DNA of 64,000 nucleotides from Planococcus kocurii (GCF_001465835.2 NZ_CP013661.2:1790501-1854500); one strand, 5' to 3'; numbered from the stretch's first letter, positions 34,467-46,077 are shown. Notes: generated from the letters alone by a model not told the origin. Program-made: numbers and translations.

Positions 34467-35138
34467 ATGAACCGTTTTATAGGCCTTGTCGCAAGCATGT
34501 TCTTGCTAATCACGGGATGTAGTCAGGAAGGGGAAAGCAATGTGGAGCAATACTCAGGTGGACTGATTCAAGCAGTCGAAGACAACGAGGTAAAAAAGGT
34601 GCAAGAAATTTTACAGGATCCGTCGTATCCACTAAATGAAACGAATACGAAAAAAGAAACGCCATTGTTAATTGCGACGCATAGCAATTACATTGAAATC
34701 GCGAAACTGTTAATTGATGCGGGAGCAGACATCAATCAACAAGATAATATTCAAGATAGTGCCTATCTATATGCAGGTGCACAAGGAAAAACAGAAATTT
34801 TAGCTTATATGATGGAGCATGCCGAGCCCAATCAAACAATTGTGAATCGCTATGGTGGCAATACATTAATACCGGCTGCTGAAAAAGGCCATTTAGACAA
34901 TGTTAAGCTACTGTTAGAAGACGGTAGCGTAAATATCGATCATCAAAATAATTTTGGCTATACCGCATTGATTGAAGCAGTCGCTCTGACGGATGGTTCA
35001 GAAATCTATCAGCAAATTGTACAGGAATTGATCACATTTCATGCCAATAAAGAACTTCGGGACAACTCGGGTAAAACAGCACTCGATTACGCGAAAGAAA
35101 AAGGCTATACCGCAATGGTCGAACTGTTAGAAGACTGA
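34467..35138 (+). CDS. Ankyrin-repeat lipoprotein
   Basis: 223 residues. Signal peptide with lipobox LITGC, the cysteine at residue 18 becoming lipid-modified, so the protein lies on the outer face of the membrane. Ankyrin repeats cover about 35-220: ETPLLIATHSNYIEIAKLLIDAGADIN, NTLIPAAEKGHLDNVKLLLE, YTALIEAVALTDG, KTALDYAKEKGYTAMVELL. It likely binds a partner protein. GGGAGG precedes ATG. Confidence 0.9.
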   Translation: MNRFIGLVASMFLLITGCSQEGESNVEQYSGGLIQAVEDNEVKKVQEILQDPSYPLNETNTKKETPLLIATHSNYIEIAKLLIDAGADINQQDNIQDSAYLYAGAQGKTEILAYMMEHAEPNQTIVNRYGGNTLIPAAEKGHLDNVKLLLEDGSVNIDHQNNFGYTALIEAVALTDGSEIYQQIVQELITFHANKELRDNSGKTALDYAKEKGYTAMVELLED

Positions 35139-35169
35139 GGCAGAGAAGGACATGAAAAATTTGATACCG

Positions 35170-35206
35170 AAAAGACGATTCCGTTCAAGAGGGAATCGTC
35201 TTTTTT
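35170..35206 (+). terminator. Terminator of the ankyrin gene
   Basis: AAAAGACGATTCC and GGAATCGTC pair, followed by TTTTTT, about 32 bp after the stop. Confidence 0.85.
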
Positions 35207-35417
35207 AACGTTACTGAATTTAACTAGACGATTCGCTTGAACCCAAAATCGCGTGTTTTTTACAAGAGTGTAATCCATAAAAAACTTCTCTATGCCAAAA
35301 AATTGCACGATATCTTGAAATAAAATAATTATGTTGTAATATATATAGGCTGCTGATAATATTTAGATGTCAAATATTTAGATATCTAAGTATTTTGCAA
35401 GGAAATGATGCATTATT

Positions 35418-35796
35418 ATGAAATTAGCAGGAGAAATTGGGATTACTATCGGTGGCGCTTCAGAGATTGGCAAAATCATTGCGCTTGCAATAGCAAAAGA
35501 AGGAGCACGATTTGCACTTGTCGGTATCAATGAAGAAAAAGTCAAGAAACTGTAGCCGAAATCAATCAGTACACTAAAGGCGCTCTATTCAGTAGAGATA
35601 TATCTGCAAAAGAAAATGTGCAACAAATGGTGAGTGCTGCAAACACACAAATAATGTACGAAGCCATGATGAACACTATTCTACTTGGTCGCATTGGCGA
35701 TTCGGAACAGCAGCCGTTTTCTTGGCCAGTAAAGATGTGGTTAGTAGTACCGGTTAAACATGGCTGGTTGATGGCAGTAGCATGAAACTACGTTAA
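35418..35796 (+). pseudogene. Remnant of a short-chain dehydrogenase
   Basis: The start MKLAGEIGITIGGASEIGKIIALAIAKEGARFALVGINEEKVKKL ends at TAG (35554) though SDR sequence continues (AEINQYTKGALFSRDISAKENVQQMV). The middle with the active site is missing. The end, FLASKDVVSSTG-stop-TWLVDGSSM, is the usual SDR C-terminus with a stop where a Gln codon is expected. So the gene has a frameshift, a large internal deletion and a nonsense change. It precedes an intact paralogue by 21 bp. Confidence 0.8.
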
Positions 35797-35817
35797 TTTT
35801 GAAGAGGAGGAAAAGGA

Positions 35818-36615
35818 ATGGCTAGGGTAGAAAACAAAGTAGCATTAGTAACAGGTGGCGCTTCTGGAATTGGGCTTTCATCTGCAAGTTTATTAGCTAA
35901 AGAAGGCGCAAAAGTCGTCATTGCAGACTTTAATCTAGAAGGCGCGCAAGAAGCAGCAAAACAGATTAACGAACAAGGCGGTAATGCGCTAGGGATCTTC
36001 CTGGATGCAAGTAAAGAAAGTTCGATTCAAGAAGCTGTAGAGTATACGGTCGAACAGTACGGAAAAATCAATGTCTTGGTGAATAATGTTGGTGGAACCA
36101 ACTTGAGAAAAGATATCGATGTGGTCAACTTGGATCTTGAAGAATGGGACCGCTTAATGGACTTGAATTTGAAGAGCGTGCTTCTAGGAAGCCGATTTGC
36201 GATTCCGCATATGATCAAAGATGGCGGCGGCGCAATTATTAATACCACGTCTATGGCAGGATTTGCAGGCGACTCTGTTCGTACAGCATACGGAGCATCA
36301 AAGGCGGGCGTCATTAACTTAACAAAATACATTGCCACTCAATACGGCAAGCAAAATATTCGGTGTAACGCAGTTGCGCCTGGACTGATTTTAACGCCAG
36401 CTGCTAAAAATAGTTTGTCTCCAGAACTGTTGGATACCTTTATGAGATACAACCAGTTACCTTACCACGGTGAGCCAGACGATATTGGAAATACGGTATT
36501 ATTCCTAGCATCAGATGAATCGAAATTTATTACCGGTCAAACGATTAAAGTGGAAGGCGGACATTATTTAAGCAATCCGACCATTCCCGATTTTAAGGAG
36601 CAGATGAATGGTTAA
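35818..36615 (+). CDS. Short-chain dehydrogenase/reductase (FabG-like)
   Basis: 265 residues. TGGASGIG cofactor loop, NNVG in place of NNAG, TSMAGFAGD with the catalytic Ser, YGASKAG with Tyr-Lys, and FITGQTIKVEGGHYLSNP. Cytoplasmic NAD(P)H oxidoreductase with unknown substrate, perhaps a hydroxy acid or sugar derivative. The C-terminal extension IPDFKEQMNG overlaps the next gene by 8 bp, so dehydrogenase and MFS carrier are co-translated. GGAGG is placed before ATG. Confidence 0.9.
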   Translation: MARVENKVALVTGGASGIGLSSASLLAKEGAKVVIADFNLEGAQEAAKQINEQGGNALGIFLDASKESSIQEAVEYTVEQYGKINVLVNNVGGTNLRKDIDVVNLDLEEWDRLMDLNLKSVLLGSRFAIPHMIKDGGGAIINTTSMAGFAGDSVRTAYGASKAGVINLTKYIATQYGKQNIRCNAVAPGLILTPAAKNSLSPELLDTFMRYNQLPYHGEPDDIGNTVLFLASDESKFITGQTIKVEGGHYLSNPTIPDFKEQMNG

Positions 36616-37909
36616 TACAACGGTCAAGCCAGAAGAAAAAGTAAAAGCAAGTAAAAGTAAAATTCATGCAGCTTGGTTGGTGCTGATTGGTCTTTGTATC
36701 ATCGTCGCGTTTGGTAAAGGGGTAGTCAATAACTCGTCCGGTCTGTTCTTAACACCTGTTTCAAAAGAGTTGGGTATTGGTATTGGTGATTTAACCTTGT
36801 ACATGAGTATATCTGCAGTTGTTACGATTATATTACTACCTGTTGCGGGTAAGTTAATGGCGAAATACGATATTCGTTTATTGTTGATTGTCGCGATTAT
36901 TTTACAAGGTGGTTCGTTTGCGGCGTTCGGACTGATGAATTCAGTATGGGGCTGGTATATTTTGGCTGTTCCATTAGCGTTTGGTGCTATTTTTATTAAC
37001 GTTATAGCAGGACCGGTTTTAATCAACCAATGGTTTAGAAAAAATAACGGATTGGCACTGGGCATTTTGACAGCAACTGGCGGGTTAATCGGTGCATTTG
37101 CACAGCCTGTTATTGGTTCATTAATCGTCAACCAAGGCTGGAGATACGGGTATATGGCAGTAGGGATTACAGCAATCATTGTCGTGATTCCCGTTACGCT
37201 CCTTCTTATTAAAAAATTATCTCAAAACAAAGGCTTGTATCCTTACGGCATGACGGACACGGAAATCGCCGACCAAGGATCTTCAAGTGAAACACAAAAC
37301 GAAGGAATTGCGATGAGCGATGCGAAAAAATCGTCTTCGTTTTATGCATTGATGCTGTTTTTCTTCCTTATTACTTCCGTTGCGAGCTTTATGATGCACA
37401 TTCCATCGTATATTGTCGATAAAGGCTTTACACAAGAATTTGCAGGAACCGCAATGGGTGTTTATATGTTAGGTGTGGTATTGGGTGCAATTATTATCGG
37501 AATGTTAAACGATAAAATTGGATCTCGAAACACGACCATTATGACGATGGGCTTAGGATTGATTTCGATTTCACTGTTATTGTTTGTGACTTCAAGCGCT
37601 ACCGTTATTTTTGTTGCACTTGTGTTGTTTGCTTTTGTAACAAGTGGCATTGGAACGCTGACGCCATCATTGACACAAAGTTTGTTTGGTAATAAAGACT
37701 ACAGCCAAATTTACTCTACTGCTTCACTAGGATTGGCGATTGCTGCAATCGTTGCCTTACCTGCTTACGGATACATCTTCCAATTTACAGGCAGCTACTC
37801 AGGTGGATTGTATACCATTCTTGTCATGTTAGTGCTCGCGATTGTAGCAGTTCTATACGCTTTCAAAGGAAAAGAAAAACTACTAGCAGCCGGTGCTTGG
37901 AAAAAATAA
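36608..37909 (+). CDS. MFS transporter, OFA (oxalate/formate antiporter) type
   Basis: 433 residues with twelve predicted membrane spans. GLFLTPVSKELGI, GPVLINQWFRKNNGLALGILTATGG (two parts) and DKIGSRNTT are typical of the OFA family of small organic-acid carriers. The start overlaps the dehydrogenase gene, so the substrate of the carrier is likely a substrate or product of that enzyme. The central loop (NEGIAMSDAKKSS) is cytoplasmic. Confidence 0.85.
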   Translation: MVNTTVKPEEKVKASKSKIHAAWLVLIGLCIIVAFGKGVVNNSSGLFLTPVSKELGIGIGDLTLYMSISAVVTIILLPVAGKLMAKYDIRLLLIVAIILQGGSFAAFGLMNSVWGWYILAVPLAFGAIFINVIAGPVLINQWFRKNNGLALGILTATGGLIGAFAQPVIGSLIVNQGWRYGYMAVGITAIIVVIPVTLLLIKKLSQNKGLYPYGMTDTEIADQGSSSETQNEGIAMSDAKKSSSFYALMLFFFLITSVASFMMHIPSYIVDKGFTQEFAGTAMGVYMLGVVLGAIIIGMLNDKIGSRNTTIMTMGLGLISISLLLFVTSSATVIFVALVLFAFVTSGIGTLTPSLTQSLFGNKDYSQIYSTASLGLAIAAIVALPAYGYIFQFTGSYSGGLYTILVMLVLAIVAVLYAFKGKEKLLAAGAWKK

Positions 37910-37995
37910 ATAAGTGGAGAGGATATGGAATATTTTTTCCGGATAGGTCTTCTCTTTATGGTATGCTTGTTTCAAGTTGCGCCTAAAATATGTAT

Positions 37996-38028
37996 AATAA
38001 GAGCCCCTAGCCAATAGGGGCTCTTATT
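37996..38028. terminator. Terminator between the MFS and marR genes
   Basis: AATAAGAGCCCCTA and TAGGGGCTCTTATT, exact complements around GCCAA. Confidence 0.85.
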
Positions 38029-38053
38029 TAGTAGAAAGCAGGGATTCATTAGC

Positions 38054-38467
38054 ATGAGTGAACAAACTATTTTCGAAATTATACACAATATGGATAAAGT
38101 AACCGATAACTTAATTGTTCAGTGGAACAAATCATTTAATGAAGACTTGGGGGTTTCTCACATTTTGGTGCTCGCTCATTTGATGGTACACGGAAAAAGC
38201 TCTCCTTCGGATATTGCCAAAGAAGTAGGCTTAACTCCTCCAACGATTACCCATTTGGCAGAAAAGTTGATCAGTAAAAAGTTAGCCGTCCGAACAACGT
38301 CTGAATCCGATCGTCGAATGATTATTTTATCCATTACAGATAAAGGGGTAGAGATGGTCAAAAGAGCTAACAAAGAAGGTGTTACTTTGCGAAAAAAATT
38401 ATTTGAAACCCTAACCACTGAAGAACGAGATCAGTTACTAAAAATTTACCGCAAATTAAGTAACTAA
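38054..38467 (+). CDS. MarR-family regulator
   Basis: 137 residues with the winged helix ILVLAHLMVHGKSSPSDIAKEVGLTPPTITHLAEKLISKKLAVRTTSESDRRMIILSITDKG, spread from about 36 to 95, including the DRR beta-wing. Dimer helices lie at both ends. It lies 37 bp upstream of a nucleoside hydrolase gene on the same strand and may control it or the MFS pair. Ligand unknown. Confidence 0.9.
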   Translation: MSEQTIFEIIHNMDKVTDNLIVQWNKSFNEDLGVSHILVLAHLMVHGKSSPSDIAKEVGLTPPTITHLAEKLISKKLAVRTTSESDRRMIILSITDKGVEMVKRANKEGVTLRKKLFETLTTEERDQLLKIYRKLSN

Positions 38468-38516
38468 AGCGTTCCTGCAAGCAACGATACTTAAAAATGT
38501 AAAGGTGGCTCACTCT

Positions 38517-39476
38517 ATGACAAGATTACCAATCATCATCGATACAGACCCAGGAATCGACGACGCAATGATGCTAACTTTAGCATTTGCTAATCGTGAA
38601 ACACTGGACGTACGACTTGTTACCACGTGTTCAGGAAATATCTCTCAAGACAAGACAAATTACAACGCTCGTTCTTTTTTAAGTTATATCGGAGCCGACG
38701 TTGAAATTGCACGTGGATTGGAGCAGCCGATGTTCCGTGAACTCGAAGTAGCAGAAGACATTCACGGGGAAAGCGGCTTTGGCAATGTGCAGTTTCCAGC
38801 ACCGACTTTACCAGTTAGTAAACGACCAGCTGTCACAGCCATGCTGGAAACGATTATGGCGAGTGATGAGAAAATCACCATTGTTGCAACAGGACCCCTA
38901 ACCAATGTGGCGGCGTTATTGCTTGCGCACCCTGAAGTAAAACCAAAAATTGAGCGGATTTCCTGGATGGGTGGAGCGGCAGTAGGAGGTAATATGTCAC
39001 CTACTGCGGAGTTTAATGCGTACGTCGATCCACACGCAGTAGAGATTGTGTTCCGTTCGGGTGTACCGGTTGTCATGAGTGGATTAGACGTCACTCATAA
39101 AGCGTTTGTCACAATCGACGAAGCAAAAAGCATTTTAAACATTGGTACGGAGTTTGCGGAGAAAGCTTATCATCTGGTGACGTATTATTTGGATGTCATC
39201 AAGAGAACCTCTTTCCATGAAGAAAATTACGATCAAGTGCTGCATTTCCATGATGTTTGCGCCGTTATGTATTTATTGAAACCGGAGTTTTTCGAAGGTC
39301 AGGACTGCTTTGTAGAAGTCGCTTTAGAAGGACTAGCAGCAGGTGCGACAGTCGTTGACTATACGAATCGTTCAGGGAAAACGCCAAATGTGCATGTTCT
39401 TCACAGCGTTAACCGCAAAGCATTCGTTGCAGAGTTTGTGAAGGCAGTAAAGGTTATTTCAGAACGACTTCAGTAG
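38517..39476 (+). CDS. Inosine-uridine-type nucleoside hydrolase
   Basis: 319 residues from ATG 38517, with AAAGGTGG before it; a GTG at 38505 is less likely. The N-terminal calcium-binding motif DTDPGIDDAM, the VATGPLTNVA segment, MGGAAVGGNMSPTAEFN, and FHDVCAVMYLL are diagnostic of nucleoside N-ribohydrolases (RihA/B/C type), which split ribonucleosides to ribose and base. It stands just after marR and fits a purine/pyrimidine salvage role. Confidence 0.93.
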   Translation: MTRLPIIIDTDPGIDDAMMLTLAFANRETLDVRLVTTCSGNISQDKTNYNARSFLSYIGADVEIARGLEQPMFRELEVAEDIHGESGFGNVQFPAPTLPVSKRPAVTAMLETIMASDEKITIVATGPLTNVAALLLAHPEVKPKIERISWMGGAAVGGNMSPTAEFNAYVDPHAVEIVFRSGVPVVMSGLDVTHKAFVTIDEAKSILNIGTEFAEKAYHLVTYYLDVIKRTSFHEENYDQVLHFHDVCAVMYLLKPEFFEGQDCFVEVALEGLAAGATVVDYTNRSGKTPNVHVLHSVNRKAFVAEFVKAVKVISERLQ

Positions 39477-39549
39477 GTGTAGTTGACGTTATTTTTTAAG
39501 GTCATGTCTTTTTAGTTAAGGATCTGTCCCATACGCCGCTAAAATAAAG

Positions 39550-39590
39550 CAGACGGAGAAAAAGATGTTCTTTTTCTCCGTCTGTTTTTT
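39550..39590. terminator. Terminator of the nucleoside hydrolase gene
   Basis: CAGACGGAGAAAAAG and CTTTTTCTCCGTCTG are exact complements, followed by TTTTTT. Confidence 0.9.
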
Positions 39591-39761
39591 GAATCGTGGG
39601 CGAGAATGTATAAAGGACTTGGCGATACGAGCTATTTTTAAAAGCTTGTGAGCCGGTGTCAGAATCCTGAACGCGGTGTGCATTTTTTTAGACAGTTAAG
39701 ATAGATTGATTTTTAAATGAAAAAAGGGTATACCAATCATAAGAAAGTAGGGTGAAACGCA

Positions 39762-40379
39762 ATGAACATTATCGTATTCGGTGCTACGGGTGGCGTAGGT
39801 CAATCGGTTGTCAAGCAAGCAGTAGAAAGTGGATTTGAGGTTACGGCATTTGTCCGAACACCAACGAAGTTACAAGTAACACACGAGAATTTAACTGTTG
39901 TCCAAGGAGATGCCTTTAACACAGCAGAAGTTTCAGCAGCCATTGCAGGGCATGATGCAGTTGTATCGTGCTTAGGCTCTAGTCAAGGAATGAAGCAGTC
40001 AACAGAACTTCAAGAGATGACAAAAAACATTGTCATAGGCATGGAGGACCACGGTGTGAAGCGCATTGTCTACACGGCATCTGCGGGTGTTCATAATGAA
40101 CTCACAGGTGTCAGTGGAAAGCTAATCATGAAGATGCTGAAGAACCCGCTAATCGATCACCGAGCAGCTACAGATTTGATTCAAGAACACGGACTGACCT
40201 TTACCATTGTTCGACCGATGGGATTAACAAATGGCGCGTTTACAGGGCAGTACAAAGAAGCTACGACAGGTGTGCCGGATAAGTCGAAATCAATTCCTCG
40301 TGCGGATGTTGCGCATTTTATCGTCAAAGCCTTAAGCGATGCACAGTACGAAAACGCGTCGGTTGGAATTTCTAGTTAA
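39762..40379 (+). CDS. NAD(P)-binding SDR_a5-like protein
   Basis: 205 residues. GATGGVGQSVVKQA at the start is the Rossmann loop of NmrA/SDR_a5-like proteins, followed by VVQGDAFN, VVSCLGS, KRIVYTASAG and IVRPMGLTNG. These proteins are NAD(P)H reductases or sensors with unclear substrate. GTAGGGTG before ATG. The next gene (nucleoside deaminase) follows after 29 bp and could be in the same operon. Confidence 0.85.
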   Translation: MNIIVFGATGGVGQSVVKQAVESGFEVTAFVRTPTKLQVTHENLTVVQGDAFNTAEVSAAIAGHDAVVSCLGSSQGMKQSTELQEMTKNIVIGMEDHGVKRIVYTASAGVHNELTGVSGKLIMKMLKNPLIDHRAATDLIQEHGLTFTIVRPMGLTNGAFTGQYKEATTGVPDKSKSIPRADVAHFIVKALSDAQYENASVGISS

Positions 40380-40408
40380 CGTGTTACGAACAAAAAGGGG
40401 GAGTAAAG

Positions 40409-40894
40409 ATGATTACCGAAAAGGATTTAACGTATTTGCGACGTTGTGTAGAGTTGGCGGAAACCGCCCTTGAAAAAGGAGATGAGCCGTATGGGTCTAT
40501 TCTTGTTTCGGTGGAGGGAGCCGTTCTTTTTGAAGACCATAACCACGTAGCAGGCGGCGATCATACCCAGCATCCGGAGTTTGCGATTGCACGCTGGGCC
40601 GCGAATCACTTGTCGCCGGAAGAACGGAGCACAGCGACGGTTTATACGTCAGGCGAACATTGTCCGATGTGTGCAGCAGCTCACGGATTGGTAGGTTTAG
40701 GAAGAATCGTCTATGCAAGCTCGTCACAGCAATCAGCTGAGTGGTTGAGTGAAATGGGTGCGACCGCTTCATCGCGTGTTCGAAGGTTAGCTATTGAAGA
40801 AGTTATTAAAGACACAGTTGTCGACGGTCCTGCTTCTGAACTGACAGAGCAGATGCGTGGACTTCATCAGAGAGCATTTGAAATGAAACGTTAA
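40409..40894 (+). CDS. Nucleoside deaminase-like protein (CDA fold)
   Basis: 161 residues with zinc motifs H55-P-E57 (HPEFA, where HAE is usual) and C85-P-M-C88. The fold is that of guanine/cytosine/tRNA-adenosine deaminases (CMP/dCMP deaminase superfamily). It hydrolyses an amino group on a purine or pyrimidine; the exact base is not determined. AAAGGGGGAG lies before ATG. It probably works with the nucleoside hydrolase gene 1 kb upstream. Confidence 0.85.
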   Translation: MITEKDLTYLRRCVELAETALEKGDEPYGSILVSVEGAVLFEDHNHVAGGDHTQHPEFAIARWAANHLSPEERSTATVYTSGEHCPMCAAAHGLVGLGRIVYASSSQQSAEWLSEMGATASSRVRRLAIEEVIKDTVVDGPASELTEQMRGLHQRAFEMKR

Positions 40895-40936
40895 AACAAA
40901 TAGTTGAGGTTAATGTAGGCATTTCTTTTTCACTTT

Positions 40937-41005
40937 TTGTTACTGTCTAATCATTGTTATAATAAGGGAGTATCAAAAGCGAACCTATCGCTTTGATGCT
41001 CTTTT
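40937..41005 (+). promoter_or_regulatory. Promoter directly followed by a terminator-like hairpin
   Basis: TTGTTA (40937-40942) and TATAAT (40958-40963) are spaced 15 bp. At 40968-41001 lies a stem GAGTATCAAAAGCGA/TCGCTTTGATGCTC followed by TTTT. This could be a leader attenuator for the DUF4317 gene, or simply the terminator of the deaminase gene overlapping a chance promoter. Confidence 0.45.
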
Positions 41006-41047
41006 GTCATGACATGGAGTTTATTAGTTAGGGAGTTGGAAATAGCA

Positions 41048-42241
41048 ATGAATAAAAAAGAGATAGCCGATATCCGCAAACGATTTAAGTTAGATACAGA
41101 TTTACTGAAAATTGGTGAAATTTATAATGTCTACATCCAACAAGAAAGCAGTGAAATCTATCACGAAGAGAGCCGCTCATTTTCTTTGTTAGACCGGGAA
41201 CAACAAGAATTGTTTCTGGCCAATTTCAAAAAAGTTTTAGGCGGAAAGCTTGATGAAAAGCTGTTTGAAGTTAAATTTCAACCGCAAGAAGAAGGACAAG
41301 TAGATCATACACAACGACTCTTATATGAAGGACTTCAAGCAGACGAAGTTAGTGACTGGAAAACAAACATGCAGCGTATCGCCTTAAAAATGGTTGAAGA
41401 CCACCCGTACGAAAAGGATATGGTCGTTACGTTTATTCGTGGCAACTATTTTAAGACGACCAAACGCAAGACGGACGAATCGGACATGGATTTCCGAGAT
41501 GAAATGTACACCACTTCATTTATTCTTAGTAGCATGAACCAAACGGAACTGCCGAAAAGCTCCTTAGTGTTTGACTTTGCGGAGAAAGAATTTAAGTCCA
41601 ATGTGCTAATGGATCCTGTTATTAAGCTATCTGCACCAATCGGGGGGTTCTTGTTCCCAAGTTTTACAGATAATGCGGCAGACATTAACCGTATTTTGTA
41701 TGCTGCTGGTAAAACAAACAAACCGGATTATCAATTTATCGAAAATGTTCTAAATGGCGATGAAATTCTCACAGCTGAAGAAGAAAAGACCGTGTTTGAA
41801 GAAATTGTGAAAGCGGTCATTGGTGACGAAGTCAATTCGAGAACGCTTGCGGGTTTATATGATGAAATCAATCAAATGCTAGTCATCAAAGCAGAAAGTG
41901 ATGACGAAGATGAGCAACCGCCTACTTTGGATGTCACAGAAGTTACGCGTGTACTAAAAGCAAGCGGTGTAAAAGATGTGAGCACGGAAAAGGTAGAAAG
42001 AGCGTTCCAAAGCGTAGTGGAAGACAAAACCTATGAAATGAAAGCAAGTCATATCGTGCCAAGTTATGCATCCAAATCCATCAAAATTAGCACCAAAGTA
42101 GCGGATATCGCCATCAGCCCTCAAGACTTACGTTACGTCAAACAAGTTAATTACGATGGCAAACGCTGTATCTTGATCGAGGTAGAAGAAGATACGATGA
42201 TTGAGGGCTTTAAACTGATTTCGGAAGAGTTGTTGGAGTAA
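41048..42241 (+). CDS. DUF4317 family protein
   Basis: 397 residues from ATG 41048 with AGGGAGTTGG upstream. The beginning MNKKEIADIRKRFKLDTDLLKIGEIYNVYI matches DUF4317, a Firmicutes family of unknown role. There is a long acidic linker ESDDEDEQPPTLD near residue 290. No membrane segment. It stands alone, with its own promoter and possible attenuator. Confidence 0.75.
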   Translation: MNKKEIADIRKRFKLDTDLLKIGEIYNVYIQQESSEIYHEESRSFSLLDREQQELFLANFKKVLGGKLDEKLFEVKFQPQEEGQVDHTQRLLYEGLQADEVSDWKTNMQRIALKMVEDHPYEKDMVVTFIRGNYFKTTKRKTDESDMDFRDEMYTTSFILSSMNQTELPKSSLVFDFAEKEFKSNVLMDPVIKLSAPIGGFLFPSFTDNAADINRILYAAGKTNKPDYQFIENVLNGDEILTAEEEKTVFEEIVKAVIGDEVNSRTLAGLYDEINQMLVIKAESDDEDEQPPTLDVTEVTRVLKASGVKDVSTEKVERAFQSVVEDKTYEMKASHIVPSYASKSIKISTKVADIAISPQDLRYVKQVNYDGKRCILIEVEEDTMIEGFKLISEELLE

Positions 42242-42398
42242 AAAAGTGCATGACTAACATGAACGAAATGCAAGTTAACAAAAGCAAAGATATCTACTTT
42301 TGTTAAATTTGGAATTTTTGATTTAATTTAAGGAGGCTATGAAACATTGGTTCTCTTGTTAGACGCTTATTACTGTTCAGTTTCCTTCTAGTTTAGTA

Positions 42399-42418
42399 TA
42401 ATTCTAATGTAAGAATTA
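42399..42418. promoter_or_regulatory. Inverted repeat upstream of katG
   Basis: TAATTCT-AATGTA-AGAATTA, exact 7-bp arms. It lies about 60 bp before katG in an otherwise gene-free 238-bp gap. It might be an operator for a peroxide regulator, although it does not match the PerR consensus. Confidence 0.4.
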
Positions 42419-42476
42419 ATCTTCACTCAATCAATACACGTACGACTAGTTTTCATTATTCAATAGGAGGTTTTAA

Positions 42477-44696
<2,220 letters not shown>

Positions 44697-44702
44697 GTAA
44701 AG

Positions 44703-44744
44703 AAAATCCCAATCAGCAGCGAATGCTGCTGATTGGGATTTTTT
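44703..44744 (+). terminator. Terminator of katG
   Basis: AAAATCCCAATCAGCAGC and GCTGCTGATTGGGATT pair around GAAT, followed by TTTT. It begins 7 bp after the stop. Confidence 0.9.
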
Positions 44745-44749
44745 GTGCA

Positions 44750-45187
44750 TTAATGCGGATAAATCATAATTTTTTCACCGTTTTCATCTACTTCTTCCGT
44801 AAAACCAAACCCTAGTTTTTGATAAAGTCGAATGGCTACTTTGTTTTGTTCAAAGACACTTAAATAGATAGGTTTTTTAGGATAGAGTTCAGTTAAATAG
44901 TCAACAAGTACGCAGAAAAAATAACGTCCCAGTCCTTGTTGTTGAAAACGCTCGTCAACTAAAAAACGATCCAACCAAATCTGCTCATCAAATTTTCCGT
45001 ACATCGAAAATCCGATAATTTTATTCTCTTTGTATAAAGCCAAAGGGACGTAACGTGTGTCTTGTTCAGCCTCTAGTAAACACTGACTGACCGATTCGAT
45101 AAATCCTCGTTGTTGCGCTGCCACTTTTAAATTTAAAACTTCTTGTTTGTTCGAGTCTGTAATCGCTCGAATTCCAGTAAACATCAT
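44750..45187 (-). CDS. GNAT-family N-acetyltransferase
   Basis: 145 residues from ATG 45187 with AAAGG upstream; the open frame continues over the divergent merR start. The acetyl-CoA loop is RFQQQGLGRYFFCVL, preceded by LDRFLVDE and followed by FEQNKVAIRLYQKLGFG, all typical of the spermine/spermidine-acetyltransferase-like branch. It acetylates an amine; polyamines are a likely choice. Divergent from a MerR gene. Confidence 0.88.
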   Translation of the reverse strand: MMFTGIRAITDSNKQEVLNLKVAAQQRGFIESVSQCLLEAEQDTRYVPLALYKENKIIGFSMYGKFDEQIWLDRFLVDERFQQQGLGRYFFCVLVDYLTELYPKKPIYLSVFEQNKVAIRLYQKLGFGFTEEVDENGEKIMIYPH

Positions 45188-45264
45188 GTCAAAACCTTTC
45201 TTTCTTGTGTATAGATAAAATTTAAGGTATATAGTAACTAGGTAGTCAAGAAAGGAGCCTCCAT

Positions 45265-46077
45265 GTGACTGAAAAATATTTGACAACAGGAGATTTTTCA
45301 AAATTATGTAAAGTTAATAAGCAAACAATTATTTACTATGACCAAATCGGCTTGTTAACACCAGCTTATCGCAATCAAAAAGGTTACCGCTTTTATTCGT
45401 TTCGGCAGCTGGAGGTGTTCAATGTCATTTATCTACTAAAAGAACTCGGGATGTCATTAGAAGAAATTAAAAGCTATATGGAACAGAAGTCACCTGAATT
45501 GTTTCACTCTTTGATGATTGAGCAAAAAGAAAAAGTGCGGACGAAAAAAAGAATGTTGGATCATTTGGAAATGATGATGGATGTAAAAATCAACTTGCTA
45601 GAAGAGGCTGAAGAAATAGACTTCCATCAAGTTAGCTTTCTCTACTTGTCCGAAAGTTTTTTGTATCTGAGTCCAAATATAACCGATATAAACGACGACG
45701 ATTTTGCAAAGGTAGTCACGCAATTCATCAATACATTAAATGAACAGAATTTAGATACAGGCTTTCAAATTGGTGGAATGACTTTGCACGAACAAGTAGT
45801 AAAAGGCGAGTATACGAATTATAGTTATCTCTACATGAAGCAGCTAGAGCAAAGAAAAAGTCAGCCATTTTTTAAAATCGCAGCAGGAATGTATGCAGTT
45901 GGCTATCATTTAGGAAAAGAAGACACGATCCATGTCACATATGAACGGCTATTTTCAGAAATTCGCAGGAATCACTATGAAATTGGCGATTATATCATGG
46001 AAGAGTATATATACGATGGGTTAGTAAAAAGTGGCGAGGATCATTACATTACGAAGATTCTTGTTCAGTTAAAATGA
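45265..46077 (+). CDS. MerR-family regulator, multidrug-activator type
   Basis: 270 residues starting at GTG with AAAGGAG upstream. N-terminal MerR winged helix (YLTTGDFSKLCKVNKQTIIYYDQIGLLTPAYRNQKGYRFYSF, 4-45), dimerisation coiled coil about 75-115, and a C-terminal GyrI-like effector domain about 120-270. Resembles BmrR/TipA-type activators. The 77-bp gap to the acetyltransferase probably holds a shared operator. Confidence 0.88.
   Translation: MTEKYLTTGDFSKLCKVNKQTIIYYDQIGLLTPAYRNQKGYRFYSFRQLEVFNVIYLLKELGMSLEEIKSYMEQKSPELFHSLMIEQKEKVRTKKRMLDHLEMMMDVKINLLEEAEEIDFHQVSFLYLSESFLYLSPNITDINDDDFAKVVTQFINTLNEQNLDTGFQIGGMTLHEQVVKGEYTNYSYLYMKQLEQRKSQPFFKIAAGMYAVGYHLGKEDTIHVTYERLFSEIRRNHYEIGDYIMEEYIYDGLVKSGEDHYITKILVQLK

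Noticed and set aside
42399-42418. PerR box for katG
   Set aside because: The inverted repeat has a 6-base centre and does not fit the 7-1-7 PerR pattern; listed only as an unnamed repeat.
44750-45301. Longer start of the acetyltransferase gene
   Set aside because: The extension runs over the divergent merR start and lacks a ribosome site; ATG 45187 is better.
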